From an uncultured Clostridia bacterium (GTDB lineage: Bacteria > Bacillota > Clostridia > Christensenellales > Aristaeellaceae): a DNA stretch of 40,720 bases. The position numbers and the translations under genes were made by a program. The DNA lies in NCBI GenBank assembly GCA_945877525.1, contig CAMDVP010000002.1:1-40720 (forward strand), given 5' to 3'. Under the pieces are notes generated by a model. The model saw only the letters and a program-made list of their open reading frames with translations, ran no database searches and was not told the origin of the DNA. Of this stretch, positions 17,531 through 25,780 are shown piece by piece (within the stretch, counting starts at the first letter, position 1; every line of letters begins with the position of its first letter).

Positions 17531-18178
17531 ATGGAAAAACGCATCGCGATTCTTCACACCACGCCCGCCACCATCGCATCTCTGCGGGAGTTATGCGCCC
17601 GCCTGCTGCCTGGCGTAACGGTCAACCATTTTCTGGATGACAGCCTCTTGCCTGAAATCAACCGGGACGGCTGCATCAGCAACAGCGTGCGGGAACGCTT
17701 TGCCCGTCTGGTGGCCCTGGCGGCAGCCTCGGGCCCGCGGGTCATCATGAGCGCCTGCTCCACAGTGGGCGGGCTGCTGGAGGCGCTTCGCCCGGACAGC
17801 GCGATTCCCCTTGCGCGCATTGATGAGCCCATGGCCTGTCAGGCTGCGGAAAGCCGGGGACGACTGATTGTATGCGCCACCTTGCCTTCCACCCTCGGCC
17901 CTACGCTGGATCTGATCCGGCGCAAGGCAGGGCCCGAACGGCCCATTGACAGCCTGCTGGTGGAAGGGGCGGGAGCGCTGCTTTCTGCCGGTGATCAGGA
18001 AGGGTATCTCTCTCTGATTGCGTCCCGCCTGCATGAGGCTGCTGCAACGCATGAATGCGTGGTGCTGGCCCAGGCCTCCATGGCGCAGGCTGCGCAGCGC
18101 CTGCCCCCGGAGGAGCGGGCCCGACTGCTTACCAGTCCCGAGAGCGGAGTGGCCGCCCTGAAGAAATTTGTGAAATGA
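17531..18178 (+). CDS. Asp/Glu/hydantoin racemase-fold protein with one catalytic Cys
   Basis: A 215-residue protein of the aspartate/glutamate racemase fold. The first catalytic cysteine is in MSACSTVGG (Cys76). The second cysteine, usually in a VLGCT-like strand of the C-terminal half, is absent: the equivalent VVLAQASMAQ has none. Two-base racemisation is therefore unlikely; a one-cysteine reaction, as in arylmalonate decarboxylase-like relatives, or a different isomerisation is possible. The context (aldolase and DUF1537 kinase just downstream) suggests a step in sugar-acid breakdown. AAAGGAG is placed well before the ATG, 22 bases after the mannosidase stop. Confidence 0.75.
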   Translation: MEKRIAILHTTPATIASLRELCARLLPGVTVNHFLDDSLLPEINRDGCISNSVRERFARLVALAAASGPRVIMSACSTVGGLLEALRPDSAIPLARIDEPMACQAAESRGRLIVCATLPSTLGPTLDLIRRKAGPERPIDSLLVEGAGALLSAGDQEGYLSLIASRLHEAAATHECVVLAQASMAQAAQRLPPEERARLLTSPESGVAALKKFVK

Positions 18179-18192
18179 ACCGAGGAAATGCT

Positions 18193-19062
18193 ATGAATCG
18201 TACGGAAATTCTTCAACTATTTGATCGTGCCCGCCGGGGCGGCTATGGCATCGGCTCCTTTTCGCCGCGGAATACGGTGCTGATTGACAGCGTGCTGGGC
18301 GCGGCCCAGGCACAGCGCTCGCCTGTGCTGGTGCAGATGTCCGCCAATGAGATGAACTGGTTCTCCTGTGACCCGGAAACCTTTGCCCGGGCCTACTTTG
18401 CCGCGAAGAAGCGCTTTAGCGCCGAGTCCGTGCTGCACCTGGACCACACCAAGGATGTGGACACCGTGTTCCGGGCCATTGACGCGGGCTTTGAGTCGGT
18501 GATGTTTGACGGCTCGCGCCTGCCCTATGAGGAAAACCTGAGCCTGACCCGTCGGGTGGCGGAGTATGCACATGCCCGGGGTGTCTGCGTGGAGGCGGAG
18601 CTGGGCGCCATCGGCGGCGCGGACAAGCTGGAAACCGGCAGCGACGAAACCCTGTATACCGATCCTGCGCAGGCGGAGGACTTCGTCCGTCGCTCCGGCT
18701 GCGACATGCTGGCGGTCAGCGTGGGCACAGCCCATGGCGTGTACCCGGTCAAGAACCCGAGGATCGACTTCGACCGCCTGATGCAAATCCGTCGGAGGAC
18801 GGACGCGGTGCTTGTGCTGCACGGCGGCTCGGGCCTGCCGGAGGAAACCATCCGCCGTGCCATCCGGGAGGGCGTGGGGAAAATCAATATTGCCACCGAC
18901 CTGGAGTTGGCCTTCCAGCAGGTGACCGGCCGGGGCCGCATGCCTAATGCGGAAACCCTGCAGCTGCCCGCCGATATGCTGGCGGAGGGTGTGCGGCAGG
19001 TGCAGGCCCTGGTAGAGGACCGTATCGTCCGTTACCTGCTCTCCGGCGGAAAGGCGGACTGA
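18193..19062 (+). CDS. Class II ketose-bisphosphate aldolase, GatY/KbaY type
   Basis: A 289-residue zinc-dependent aldolase of the tagatose/fructose-bisphosphate family. HLDHTKD gives catalytic Asp84 and zinc ligand His85. MFDGSRLPYEEN, VEAELGAIGG, VGTAHGVYP and LHGGSGLPEE supply the other zinc histidines and the phosphate site. The reaction is reversible cleavage of a phosphorylated ketose or keto-acid to a triose phosphate and an aldehyde. An ATG at 18175 overlaps the previous stop, but 18193 is better placed after GAGGAA and matches the family N-terminus. Beside a DUF1537 kinase it probably cleaves that kinase's product rather than a glycolytic intermediate. Confidence 0.88.
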   Translation: MNRTEILQLFDRARRGGYGIGSFSPRNTVLIDSVLGAAQAQRSPVLVQMSANEMNWFSCDPETFARAYFAAKKRFSAESVLHLDHTKDVDTVFRAIDAGFESVMFDGSRLPYEENLSLTRRVAEYAHARGVCVEAELGAIGGADKLETGSDETLYTDPAQAEDFVRRSGCDMLAVSVGTAHGVYPVKNPRIDFDRLMQIRRRTDAVLVLHGGSGLPEETIRRAIREGVGKINIATDLELAFQQVTGRGRMPNAETLQLPADMLAEGVRQVQALVEDRIVRYLLSGGKAD

Positions 19063-19065
19063 GCC

Positions 19066-20349
19066 ATGGCGGACAAGCTGCGCGTCGGTATTGTGGCCGA
19101 TGATATCACAGGCGCCAACGATGTGGGCGCCATGCTGGCCCGCAACGGCTATGTCTGCACGGTTATCTCCCTGGCGGAGAACCCGGTGCCCGGGGATTTC
19201 GAGGGCTCCGACGCGCTGGTGATCAACACGGGCAGCCGCCTGGACACGCCGGAAATGGCTGCGGAGAAGTCCGCACGGGCTGCGGCGTTCCTGCGCAGGA
19301 TGGGCTGTGATCGCTTTTCCGCGAAAACATGCAGCGTGTTTCGCGGAAACATTGGCGCGTCCCTGGATGCGGTGCAGGATGCGGTGGGTGAGGATTGTAC
19401 CATGGTGGTGCTGGGCTTTCCGGCCAACGGGCGCACCACGCTGCATGGCGTGCATTATGTGCGTGGCGTGCCTCTGGAAAGAACAGCCTTCGCTGCAGAT
19501 CCGGTGAACCCCATGCATCTGTCCCGCCTGCGGGACATCCTGGCCCAGCAGTCCAAGCGGCCAAGTGCGGAGTTTCCCTATGAATGGCTGGAATTGCCCC
19601 TGGAGAAACAGCAGATCCTGCTGGAGGAACTGAAGGCCCGGGCGCGGTACATCCTCTTTGATGTGCGGGATGACAACGACCTGCAGCTGATTGCCCGACT
19701 GATTGGCGGCGAACGCTCCATCGCCGGGGCCAGCGCCATCTTCGGCGCGCTGCCGCGGGTCTGGGGCTGCGCTGCCACACCGGTGCCCTGCCCCCTCCAT
19801 CCCTCCGTGCCGGGCACCCTGATCGTTTCCGGCAGCCTGACGCCCCAAACCCGTGCGCAGACCGCTGTGCTGCGGGAACACGGCATTCCCTGCGCAAGGC
19901 TTGATCCCGTCCTTCTGCTGGAGGAAAACTGTGATACATTATATGACCGGCTGACTGAAAAGCTGACCGCGCATTTGTCCGCCGGGCAGAGCGTGCTGCT
20001 GTGCGCCGATCAGGACAGCTGCCGCGTGGCCGACGCCGCGGCGCGAAGGGGCATAGATTCCCGGACCATGGGGCGGCGGATCACTTCTGCCCTGGCGCTT
20101 CTGGCCGGACGGGCCTGCCAGGCCGGCGGGGTGCGGCGCGTGCTGGTGGCCGGCGGCGAAACCAGCGACTGCGTCAGCGCTGCACTGGGTGTGCGCAGCA
20201 TGCGAATCTGGGAAGAACTGGAGCCCGGCATCCCCCTGATGACGGGGCGCACCCGGGACGGCGGGGAGCTGCTGCTGGTGTTCAAGTCGGGCAGCTTCGG
20301 TTCGGACGGCTTCCTGCTGGAAGCCATGCGGCGCATGAATCAAGCATAA
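19066..20349 (+). CDS. Four-carbon acid-sugar kinase family protein (DUF1537, OtnK/YgbK-like)
   Basis: A 427-residue ATP-dependent kinase. The N-terminal sugar-binding domain has the signature VADDITGANDVG (Asp12, Asp13, Asp19), and the C-terminal nucleotide-binding domain has GGETSDCVSAALGV and LVFKSGSFG. Characterised members phosphorylate D-threonate, erythronate or 3-keto/2-keto tetronates. It begins four bases after the aldolase stop, so the pair is tightly coupled: kinase then aldolase is the expected order of reactions. The actual sugar acid is not known; the upstream racemase-fold protein and downstream FAD oxidoreductase may supply it. Confidence 0.88.
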   Translation: MADKLRVGIVADDITGANDVGAMLARNGYVCTVISLAENPVPGDFEGSDALVINTGSRLDTPEMAAEKSARAAAFLRRMGCDRFSAKTCSVFRGNIGASLDAVQDAVGEDCTMVVLGFPANGRTTLHGVHYVRGVPLERTAFAADPVNPMHLSRLRDILAQQSKRPSAEFPYEWLELPLEKQQILLEELKARARYILFDVRDDNDLQLIARLIGGERSIAGASAIFGALPRVWGCAATPVPCPLHPSVPGTLIVSGSLTPQTRAQTAVLREHGIPCARLDPVLLLEENCDTLYDRLTEKLTAHLSAGQSVLLCADQDSCRVADAAARRGIDSRTMGRRITSALALLAGRACQAGGVRRVLVAGGETSDCVSAALGVRSMRIWEELEPGIPLMTGRTRDGGELLLVFKSGSFGSDGFLLEAMRRMNQA

Positions 20350-20362
20350 CGGAGGAATTCCC

Positions 20363-22051
20363 ATGAAGCTGATTAAAGAACCTGTTCTGCGGGTGGAAGC
20401 TGACCTGTACGCCCTCGAATTCCTGCCTGACCGGCCCGCTGCGCGCGTGACCGACCAACGGGGCGATGTGGTGGGCGATCTCTTTCTTGTGTCCTCCTGC
20501 CATGCGCGGGAAGGCTATGACGTCACTTCCCGACTGTCTGCGTGGACGGTGGAGGAGGGGCCGGAGGAAATCCAACTGACGGCGGAGGCCGACTCCCTCG
20601 TATGGAAGCGGAAGCGGATTACCCTGCGGCTGCTGCGGGACCGCATCCTCTACGGCATAACTGTGGAGGGCGAGGGCACGCTGACGGAAACCGAGCTGCT
20701 CAGCGGCCTGTATACCGGCTGCAGCCGCCGCTTTACCAGCGCGCGGTTCTATTCCGGCTTTCGGGGTGAAACCCTGTTCAATCCCGAGCCTGACGGCAGC
20801 GAGGTCTATCAGCGCCCGCTGAACGAGCGCTCCCTTATCGATATGACCGGTGTACCCATTCCCGGGAGAGACGGCTGGTTCTTTACCCCGCCGCCCTTCT
20901 GCTTTGTGCTGCGCCGGGGCATCACCTGCATGACCCTGGGCGTGGCGGCCAGGCCCGGGCAGCACACATTCACCGAGGTGGAATACACAGGCGGCAGCGG
21001 TCAGGGGCTGATCGTCCGCTATGAGGGCCGCACCCGGGTGCAGGGGACGTATGACCTGCCGGAGGTTCACATGATCTTTGGCACGGACGAATACGCCCTG
21101 CTTGGCGAGTTCTGCAAGGCCGAACGCCTGCCCTGCAGCCATGAGGAAACGCCTGCGTGGTGGAGGCGGCCCATCTTCTGCGGCTGGGGTGCGCAAAGCG
21201 CCCTGTCCCGGGACGAGCATCAGCCCGCGCCTGCCCTGGCCTGCCAGACGTTCTATGAAAAATTCACCGCTTCTCTGGATGCGAAGGGAATTGACCCCGG
21301 CACCATCGTCATCGACGACAAGTGGCAGCAGGCTTATGGTCTGAATGCCCCTGACCCTGTCAAATGGCCGGACATGAAGGGGTTCATCCGAAGCATGCAT
21401 CAGAAGGGGCGACGGGTGCTGCTCTGGCTTAAGGCGTGGGATTGCGAGGGCGTGGATGCTGATCTGTGCATTCGCGACTTTGCGGGAAATCCGCTTTCCA
21501 TTGACCCTGAGCATCCGGCGTATCAGGCTCTGTTTGCGAGAGCCTGCCGGGAACTGCTGTCCCCGGAGGGGCTGGATGCCGACGGCTTCAAGATTGATTT
21601 CACCGCTCGTATGCCCACCTGTCCGGGCTGCAGGCAGTACGGCGAGCACTGGGGGCTGGAGCTGATGCGCGACTACCTGGCTATGGTCTACGACAGTGCC
21701 AAGGCCGTCAAGTCCGATGCCCTGGTGATGTGTCACTGCCCCCATCCCTACTTGGCTGACAAGCTGGACATGATCCGCCTGAACGATGTGAACACCGGCC
21801 GCCCCGTATGCCGGCAAATGCGTCACCGCGCCGCTGTGGTGCGCGCAGCTATGCCCGACCGGCTGATTGATACGGACAACTGGCCCATGCCGGACAAGGC
21901 CTCCTGGCTGGACTATGTGCGTATTCAGCCCGAGCTGGGCGTGCCGTCGCTGTATTATCTGTGGCACATGGACAACAGCCCCGAGGATATCACCGACGAG
22001 GATCTTGAGGTGGTCCGGGAAAGCTGGCGGCGCTGGAACAGCGGCGAATAA
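20363..22051 (+). CDS. TIM-barrel glycosidase-like protein, clan GH-D/GH31-like
   Basis: A 562-residue protein with an N-terminal beta-sandwich (about 1-250) and a barrel. The barrel shows IVIDDKWQQAYG, VLLWLKAWDCEG, and DADGFKIDFTARMP, whose Asp in KIDF is in the position of the nucleophile of GH31/GH36-type alpha-glycosidases. LIDTDNWPM near the end could supply the acid. No close characterised family was recognised, so alpha-glycosidase or a related activity on an unusual, perhaps oxidised, sugar is inferred. No signal peptide; cytoplasmic. CGGAGGA sets the start, 13 bases after the kinase stop. Confidence 0.7.
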   Translation: MKLIKEPVLRVEADLYALEFLPDRPAARVTDQRGDVVGDLFLVSSCHAREGYDVTSRLSAWTVEEGPEEIQLTAEADSLVWKRKRITLRLLRDRILYGITVEGEGTLTETELLSGLYTGCSRRFTSARFYSGFRGETLFNPEPDGSEVYQRPLNERSLIDMTGVPIPGRDGWFFTPPPFCFVLRRGITCMTLGVAARPGQHTFTEVEYTGGSGQGLIVRYEGRTRVQGTYDLPEVHMIFGTDEYALLGEFCKAERLPCSHEETPAWWRRPIFCGWGAQSALSRDEHQPAPALACQTFYEKFTASLDAKGIDPGTIVIDDKWQQAYGLNAPDPVKWPDMKGFIRSMHQKGRRVLLWLKAWDCEGVDADLCIRDFAGNPLSIDPEHPAYQALFARACRELLSPEGLDADGFKIDFTARMPTCPGCRQYGEHWGLELMRDYLAMVYDSAKAVKSDALVMCHCPHPYLADKLDMIRLNDVNTGRPVCRQMRHRAAVVRAAMPDRLIDTDNWPMPDKASWLDYVRIQPELGVPSLYYLWHMDNSPEDITDEDLEVVRESWRRWNSGE

Positions 22052-22080
22052 TGTATTGAATGATCCGGAGGTATGCCGAT

Positions 22081-24645
22081 ATGCGTCTGCCCCTGCTTGA
22101 TTCCTGTGATGTGCTGATTGCCGGCAGCGGCCTGTCCGCCATGGCCCGGGCCCTGGAGCTTGCCGATGGACATCGGGTGCTGCTGGTGTCGGAGGACACC
22201 TGCCTGTATGCCGATCTGGATCGTTCCTGCGACTGGCGTCTTCCGCAGAACCTGCCCGAAGCGCTTCGAACGCAGCTGTTTCCCGAAGCGCTTCGCCGGG
22301 AAAACGGTCTGTTTCATCCGGACGGGCTGAAGCGCCACGGTGAGCGTTTGATGGCGCAGCGGGGCGTTTCCCTGCTGTATGCCTGTCAGGTGCTGGGACG
22401 GGCGGGGGACTGCGCTGTGATTGCCCATAAATCCGGTCTGTATGCCATCCGCTGTGCTCAGGCTATAGACGCCCGGGCTGGGGAACGGCTTTCCCGGCCT
22501 TGCTATTGCCTGCAGACCATGCGCGGACGGGAACTGCAGGTGCTTCGGATTCCCATGGCGGAGGAGGGCATCCTGCCGCAGACCCTGTTCTGCCGTTATG
22601 AAACAGCCTTAACATGCCTGCCGAAGGGAAATACGCTGGCCCGGGGCGGATATGCCCTGACGGAGGCGGAGGGGCTTCACTTCTCGCCTGCGCCCATGCC
22701 GCACTTGGCCGATGTGCTCCTGGGATTGCAGGATCCGCTGCGGCATAATCCGCTGTTCGATCAGGCGGAACAGACTGTCGAGCTTCCCGGTCTGTCTGCG
22801 CAGGAGGATGCATACGATGCGGTGGTTGTGGGCGGCGGCACTGCCGGCGCGGCAGCGGCACTGTTCTGTGCCCGGCAGGGGCTGAAGACACTGCTGATGG
22901 AAATGAACCATCAGCTGGGCGGCACGGCCACGGCAGGCGGCGTGAGTACCTACTGGTTCGGCCTGCGCGAAGGCGCCACCCGGCAGATTGACCAGGCGGT
23001 GGCGGAATACTGCCGCCGTCTTGACCTGCCCCGGCAGGCCTGCCTGTGGAGCGAGGACGATACCTTCCCGCCGGATCTGAAGGCTCATGCGCTGCTGGGC
23101 CTGTGCCTGGATGCGGGGGTGGACATTCATCTGGGCAGTCTGGCGTGCGGCGTCAGGCGGGAGGGGCAGCGCGTGACGGGCGTGTACGAGGCGCAGGAGG
23201 GCGCGCTGCGTTATCATGCTGCAAGCATGATTCTTGACTGTACCGGTGATGGCGATGTGTGCATGTTTGCCGGAGCGGCGCATACCTATGGCAGCGAACG
23301 GGACTGCATGACCTACTGGGCTTCCCTGGCCCAGTACACTGCGCCGGATCAGTACAGAAACAATTTCTCCACCATGGTGCATGTGGGCGACCCGCGGGAC
23401 TATACCCGCTTTATCCAGGCGGGCAGGCTCCGGGGCAAGGACATGTATGACCATGGCCGGTATGTGGCGGTGCGGGAATCCCGGCATATCCGCGGCATGG
23501 CGCAGGTAACCCTGGATGCGATCCTGTCGATGAAGCCGACGGAGCAGATGCTGTATACCTGCTTCAGCAACTATGATCCCAAGGGCCGCCTGACGGATGA
23601 TCGGGCGTACTTTGGGCTTTTGTGCCCCAATCAGCGAATTCCCGTGCCCCGGGGCGCTGTGATTCCTGTGGATGGGTCGGGCTGTCCGCTGGAGGGCCTG
23701 CTGGTGGGCGGCAAGGCCATCAGCTGCACCCATGATGCGTTCCCGGGCATCCGCATGCAGCCGGATTTGCAGCGGCAGGGGCTGGCCCTGGCGGCGCTGG
23801 CGGGGCAGTGCATTGCCCAGGGCGTTCCTGCCTGGGAGGCCCGTGGGGTGGACGAGGCGATCCTGTCCCTTGGTGGTGATACGGCCCGCCCCGATTACGA
23901 AGCTGTGCCGCCCCTTGACAGGACGATTGCGTCCCTTCGCGGCAACGAGCCCTGGGAATGGCTGGATGCGCCGGCGGATGCCTGCACAGTCCGGGTGGAG
24001 CCGGTGGTACAGGTGATGACGGCACCCCCGGCGGAGGCCCTGCCGCTCCTGCGCGAGGCGTGGAAGCAGGCCGAAGCGCCGGAGCTGCGCCTGCTGCTGG
24101 CCCGGCTGCTTCTGTGGCATGGCGACGAGCGCGGCGCAGGGGTCGTCATCCGCACGGCGGAAACCATGATGGACGCGGCAGATGGGCTTCCCCGGCGCAT
24201 CGGGTCGGTGAACTACGGTCAGCTGCTACCCGACCATGGGCTGATGCCGGAACTTGTCTATCTGCTCAACAGCCTGAGCCATACGACTTCCGCCGATGTG
24301 ATGCCCGTGCTGTCGCGCATGGTGGCGCGGCTGGAAACCTCCGCGCGGGATTGGCACGATTTGCGGGCCGGCATCTACTGCTACTGCGAATGTCCCGCCT
24401 ATGTGGCCCTGGGCCGCAGGGACAGGGCGCTGATTCCACTGATCCGGCGGATTCTGGCTCTGCCGGAACTGAACAGCCCCGCAGCGGATGGACTTTTGCA
24501 GGAGCGCTTTGACATGCTGCGGATCACGCTACTGAATGCGCTGCACGCCCTGGGGGAGGATACGGGCCGCACGGGCCTGGAGGCCTATCTGCAGGACGAG
24601 CGGCGTCCCTTTGCGCTGGCTGCCGCCACGCTGCTGAAGTCATGA
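22081..24645 (+). CDS. Large FAD-dependent oxidoreductase with two Rossmann motifs and helical tail
   Basis: An 854-residue protein. The main FAD domain starts near residue 245 with AVVVGGGTAGAAAAL (glycines at 251-256) and a GGTATAGGVSTYWFG segment characteristic of the FAD_oxidored (PF12831) family. The preceding 240 residues contain a second, weaker dinucleotide fold, VLIAGSGLSAMARAL, suggesting a degenerate duplicate. The C-terminal 270 residues look all-helical, HEAT-like. The family oxidises or reduces small molecules; next to glycosidases it may oxidise a sugar. ATG 22081 is preferred over 22060 because CGGAGG (22066-22071) lies nine bases before it. Last gene of the operon; a terminator follows. 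Confidence 0.8.
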   Translation: MRLPLLDSCDVLIAGSGLSAMARALELADGHRVLLVSEDTCLYADLDRSCDWRLPQNLPEALRTQLFPEALRRENGLFHPDGLKRHGERLMAQRGVSLLYACQVLGRAGDCAVIAHKSGLYAIRCAQAIDARAGERLSRPCYCLQTMRGRELQVLRIPMAEEGILPQTLFCRYETALTCLPKGNTLARGGYALTEAEGLHFSPAPMPHLADVLLGLQDPLRHNPLFDQAEQTVELPGLSAQEDAYDAVVVGGGTAGAAAALFCARQGLKTLLMEMNHQLGGTATAGGVSTYWFGLREGATRQIDQAVAEYCRRLDLPRQACLWSEDDTFPPDLKAHALLGLCLDAGVDIHLGSLACGVRREGQRVTGVYEAQEGALRYHAASMILDCTGDGDVCMFAGAAHTYGSERDCMTYWASLAQYTAPDQYRNNFSTMVHVGDPRDYTRFIQAGRLRGKDMYDHGRYVAVRESRHIRGMAQVTLDAILSMKPTEQMLYTCFSNYDPKGRLTDDRAYFGLLCPNQRIPVPRGAVIPVDGSGCPLEGLLVGGKAISCTHDAFPGIRMQPDLQRQGLALAALAGQCIAQGVPAWEARGVDEAILSLGGDTARPDYEAVPPLDRTIASLRGNEPWEWLDAPADACTVRVEPVVQVMTAPPAEALPLLREAWKQAEAPELRLLLARLLLWHGDERGAGVVIRTAETMMDAADGLPRRIGSVNYGQLLPDHGLMPELVYLLNSLSHTTSADVMPVLSRMVARLETSARDWHDLRAGIYCYCECPAYVALGRRDRALIPLIRRILALPELNSPAADGLLQERFDMLRITLLNALHALGEDTGRTGLEAYLQDERRPFALAAATLLKS

Positions 24646-24703
24646 AAGTCAAAGGCAAGGGAATACTGCATGGGTGTTTCTCTTCATCATCTATCCGAAA
24701 AGG

Positions 24704-24735
24704 AACCCGGCGCTTCATGCGGAGCGCCGGGTTTT
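24704..24735 (+). terminator. Terminator of the GH38-FAD operon
   Basis: AACCCGGCGCT pairs perfectly with AGCGCCGGGTT around an eight-base loop and runs into T's. It ends the operon that begins at the GH38 gene. Confidence 0.88.
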
Positions 24736-24754
24736 CCATGCCTTCAGAAGGGAA

Positions 24755-25119
24755 CTTATACTATTCTCAAATTCACCTGATACTATTCTTATTCTAAACG
24801 ATTATAAGGATGCGGTGCGAAGGAGTGCAGAGGGCGACGGCTCGCCAGTGGCGAGTCCGCCGAAGGCGGAAGTCGAAAGCGAAGCGACGATGACCGCAAA
24901 GCCCTCTGCTCGCCTCCGCAGAGGCGAAATCCTTTTGCCGCATACGAAAGATATGATTTAGAAACAGATTAGTATGACACATCTACTCGTGCCTTTTCCA
25001 TTCAGGCGTCCGGTGATTCCACTCACCGCAGCGCTGCTGCGCCTCGTTCCATTCCCGCCCGCCAGAATGAAAAATACGCTTCGTATCTTGTGCCATTTTC
25101 ATTTGAGAAAAGTATTAAG
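24755..25119. repeat. Nested palindromic MITE-like element
   Basis: The outer ends CTTATACTATTCTCAAAT (24755-24772) and the reverse complement of 25102-25119 match with one indel and one mismatch. An inner element (24779-24977) has imperfect inverted ends of about 46 bases, each starting ATACTA and reading TTCTAAA then ATGCGG inward. Its centre has several hairpins: GCAGAGGGC with GCCCTCTGC, GCTCGCC with GGCGAGT, CCGCC with GGCGG, and GCCTC with GAGGC. No transposase is present. Open frames across it are not real genes. The right end overlaps the stop codon of the minus-strand aldolase. This looks like a dispersed genomic repeat; copy number cannot be judged here. Confidence 0.7.
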
Positions 25120-25780
25120 GCTGCGGCCAGGGACGGGCGGGCTTGTAGCCGCTCCGCAGCAGGAAATCTTCCCGCACGCTGTCCGAAACACCCTGCAGCG
25201 TGATGCCTGCGCGCTTGGCCTCCAGCGCCATGCGGCAGCTGTTTTCCAGCACCTCCAGGCCGGTGCATGCCTCCTGCAGGGAGGTGTCATACACCATCAC
25301 GCCGTGATTTTTCATCAGGATGATATTGCCGTGAGCGCCGGCCTCCTCGATGGCGCAGGCCAAAGCGTTGCTGCCCGGATGGGCGTAGTCCACCCGCTCG
25401 ATCCGCTGCAGGTAGTACATGTTTTCCACAAACAGATTCTGGGGGATTTCCAGATCGCTGGAGGCTGCGAGGGTTGTGTAGAAGGGCGAAACATGCACCG
25501 CTGCCCCGGCCCAGGGCGTGCGGCGGTACAGCCCCAGGTGGCATGGAAGCTCCTTGGAGGGCTTGCGGCCGGTGAACTGCCCCGTGGCAATGTCGCACAG
25601 GGCAAAGTCCTCCTCCCGCAGGGCGTCAAAGCGCGTGCCGCTGGCGGTGACAACCGCCTGCTCCTCGCTGATGCGCACGCTCATGTTGCCCGCGCTGCCC
25701 CAGGTCAAATGATGCTCCATGATCCATTGACCCCAGCGGATCATCCCCGCTACGGCTTCCTCATAGCTTGCAAACTTCAT
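25115..25780 (-). CDS. Class II aldolase/adducin family protein (fuculose-phosphate aldolase-like)
   Basis: A 221-residue aldolase that would cleave a ketose 1-phosphate made by the upstream kinase into dihydroxyacetone phosphate and an aldehyde. Conserved parts are TWGSAGNMSVR and TASGTRFD (phosphate site), Glu77, and MKNHGVMVYD with a zinc His. In L-fuculose-1-phosphate aldolase Glu73, His92 and His94 form part of the site. Here the same spacing gives Glu77 and His96, but position 98 is Ser (AAVHVSPFY), so one zinc ligand is missing or supplied otherwise. It starts within the last codons of the kinase, with GAGAGGAG before it. Its stop lies inside the terminal repeat of the element next door. 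Confidence 0.82.
   Translation of the reverse strand: MKFASYEEAVAGMIRWGQWIMEHHLTWGSAGNMSVRISEEQAVVTASGTRFDALREEDFALCDIATGQFTGRKPSKELPCHLGLYRRTPWAGAAVHVSPFYTTLAASSDLEIPQNLFVENMYYLQRIERVDYAHPGSNALACAIEEAGAHGNIILMKNHGVMVYDTSLQEACTGLEVLENSCRMALEAKRAGITLQGVSDSVREDFLLRSGYKPARPWPQP

Noticed and set aside
20282-24120. Long minus-strand frames opposite the barrel enzyme and FAD oxidoreductase
   Set aside because: Antisense shadows of high-GC coding sequence; no start signals or recognisable domains.
24674-24961. 95-codon plus-strand frame after the operon terminator
   Set aside because: It runs through the terminator stem and the palindromic repeat; its sequence is explained by the repeat element.
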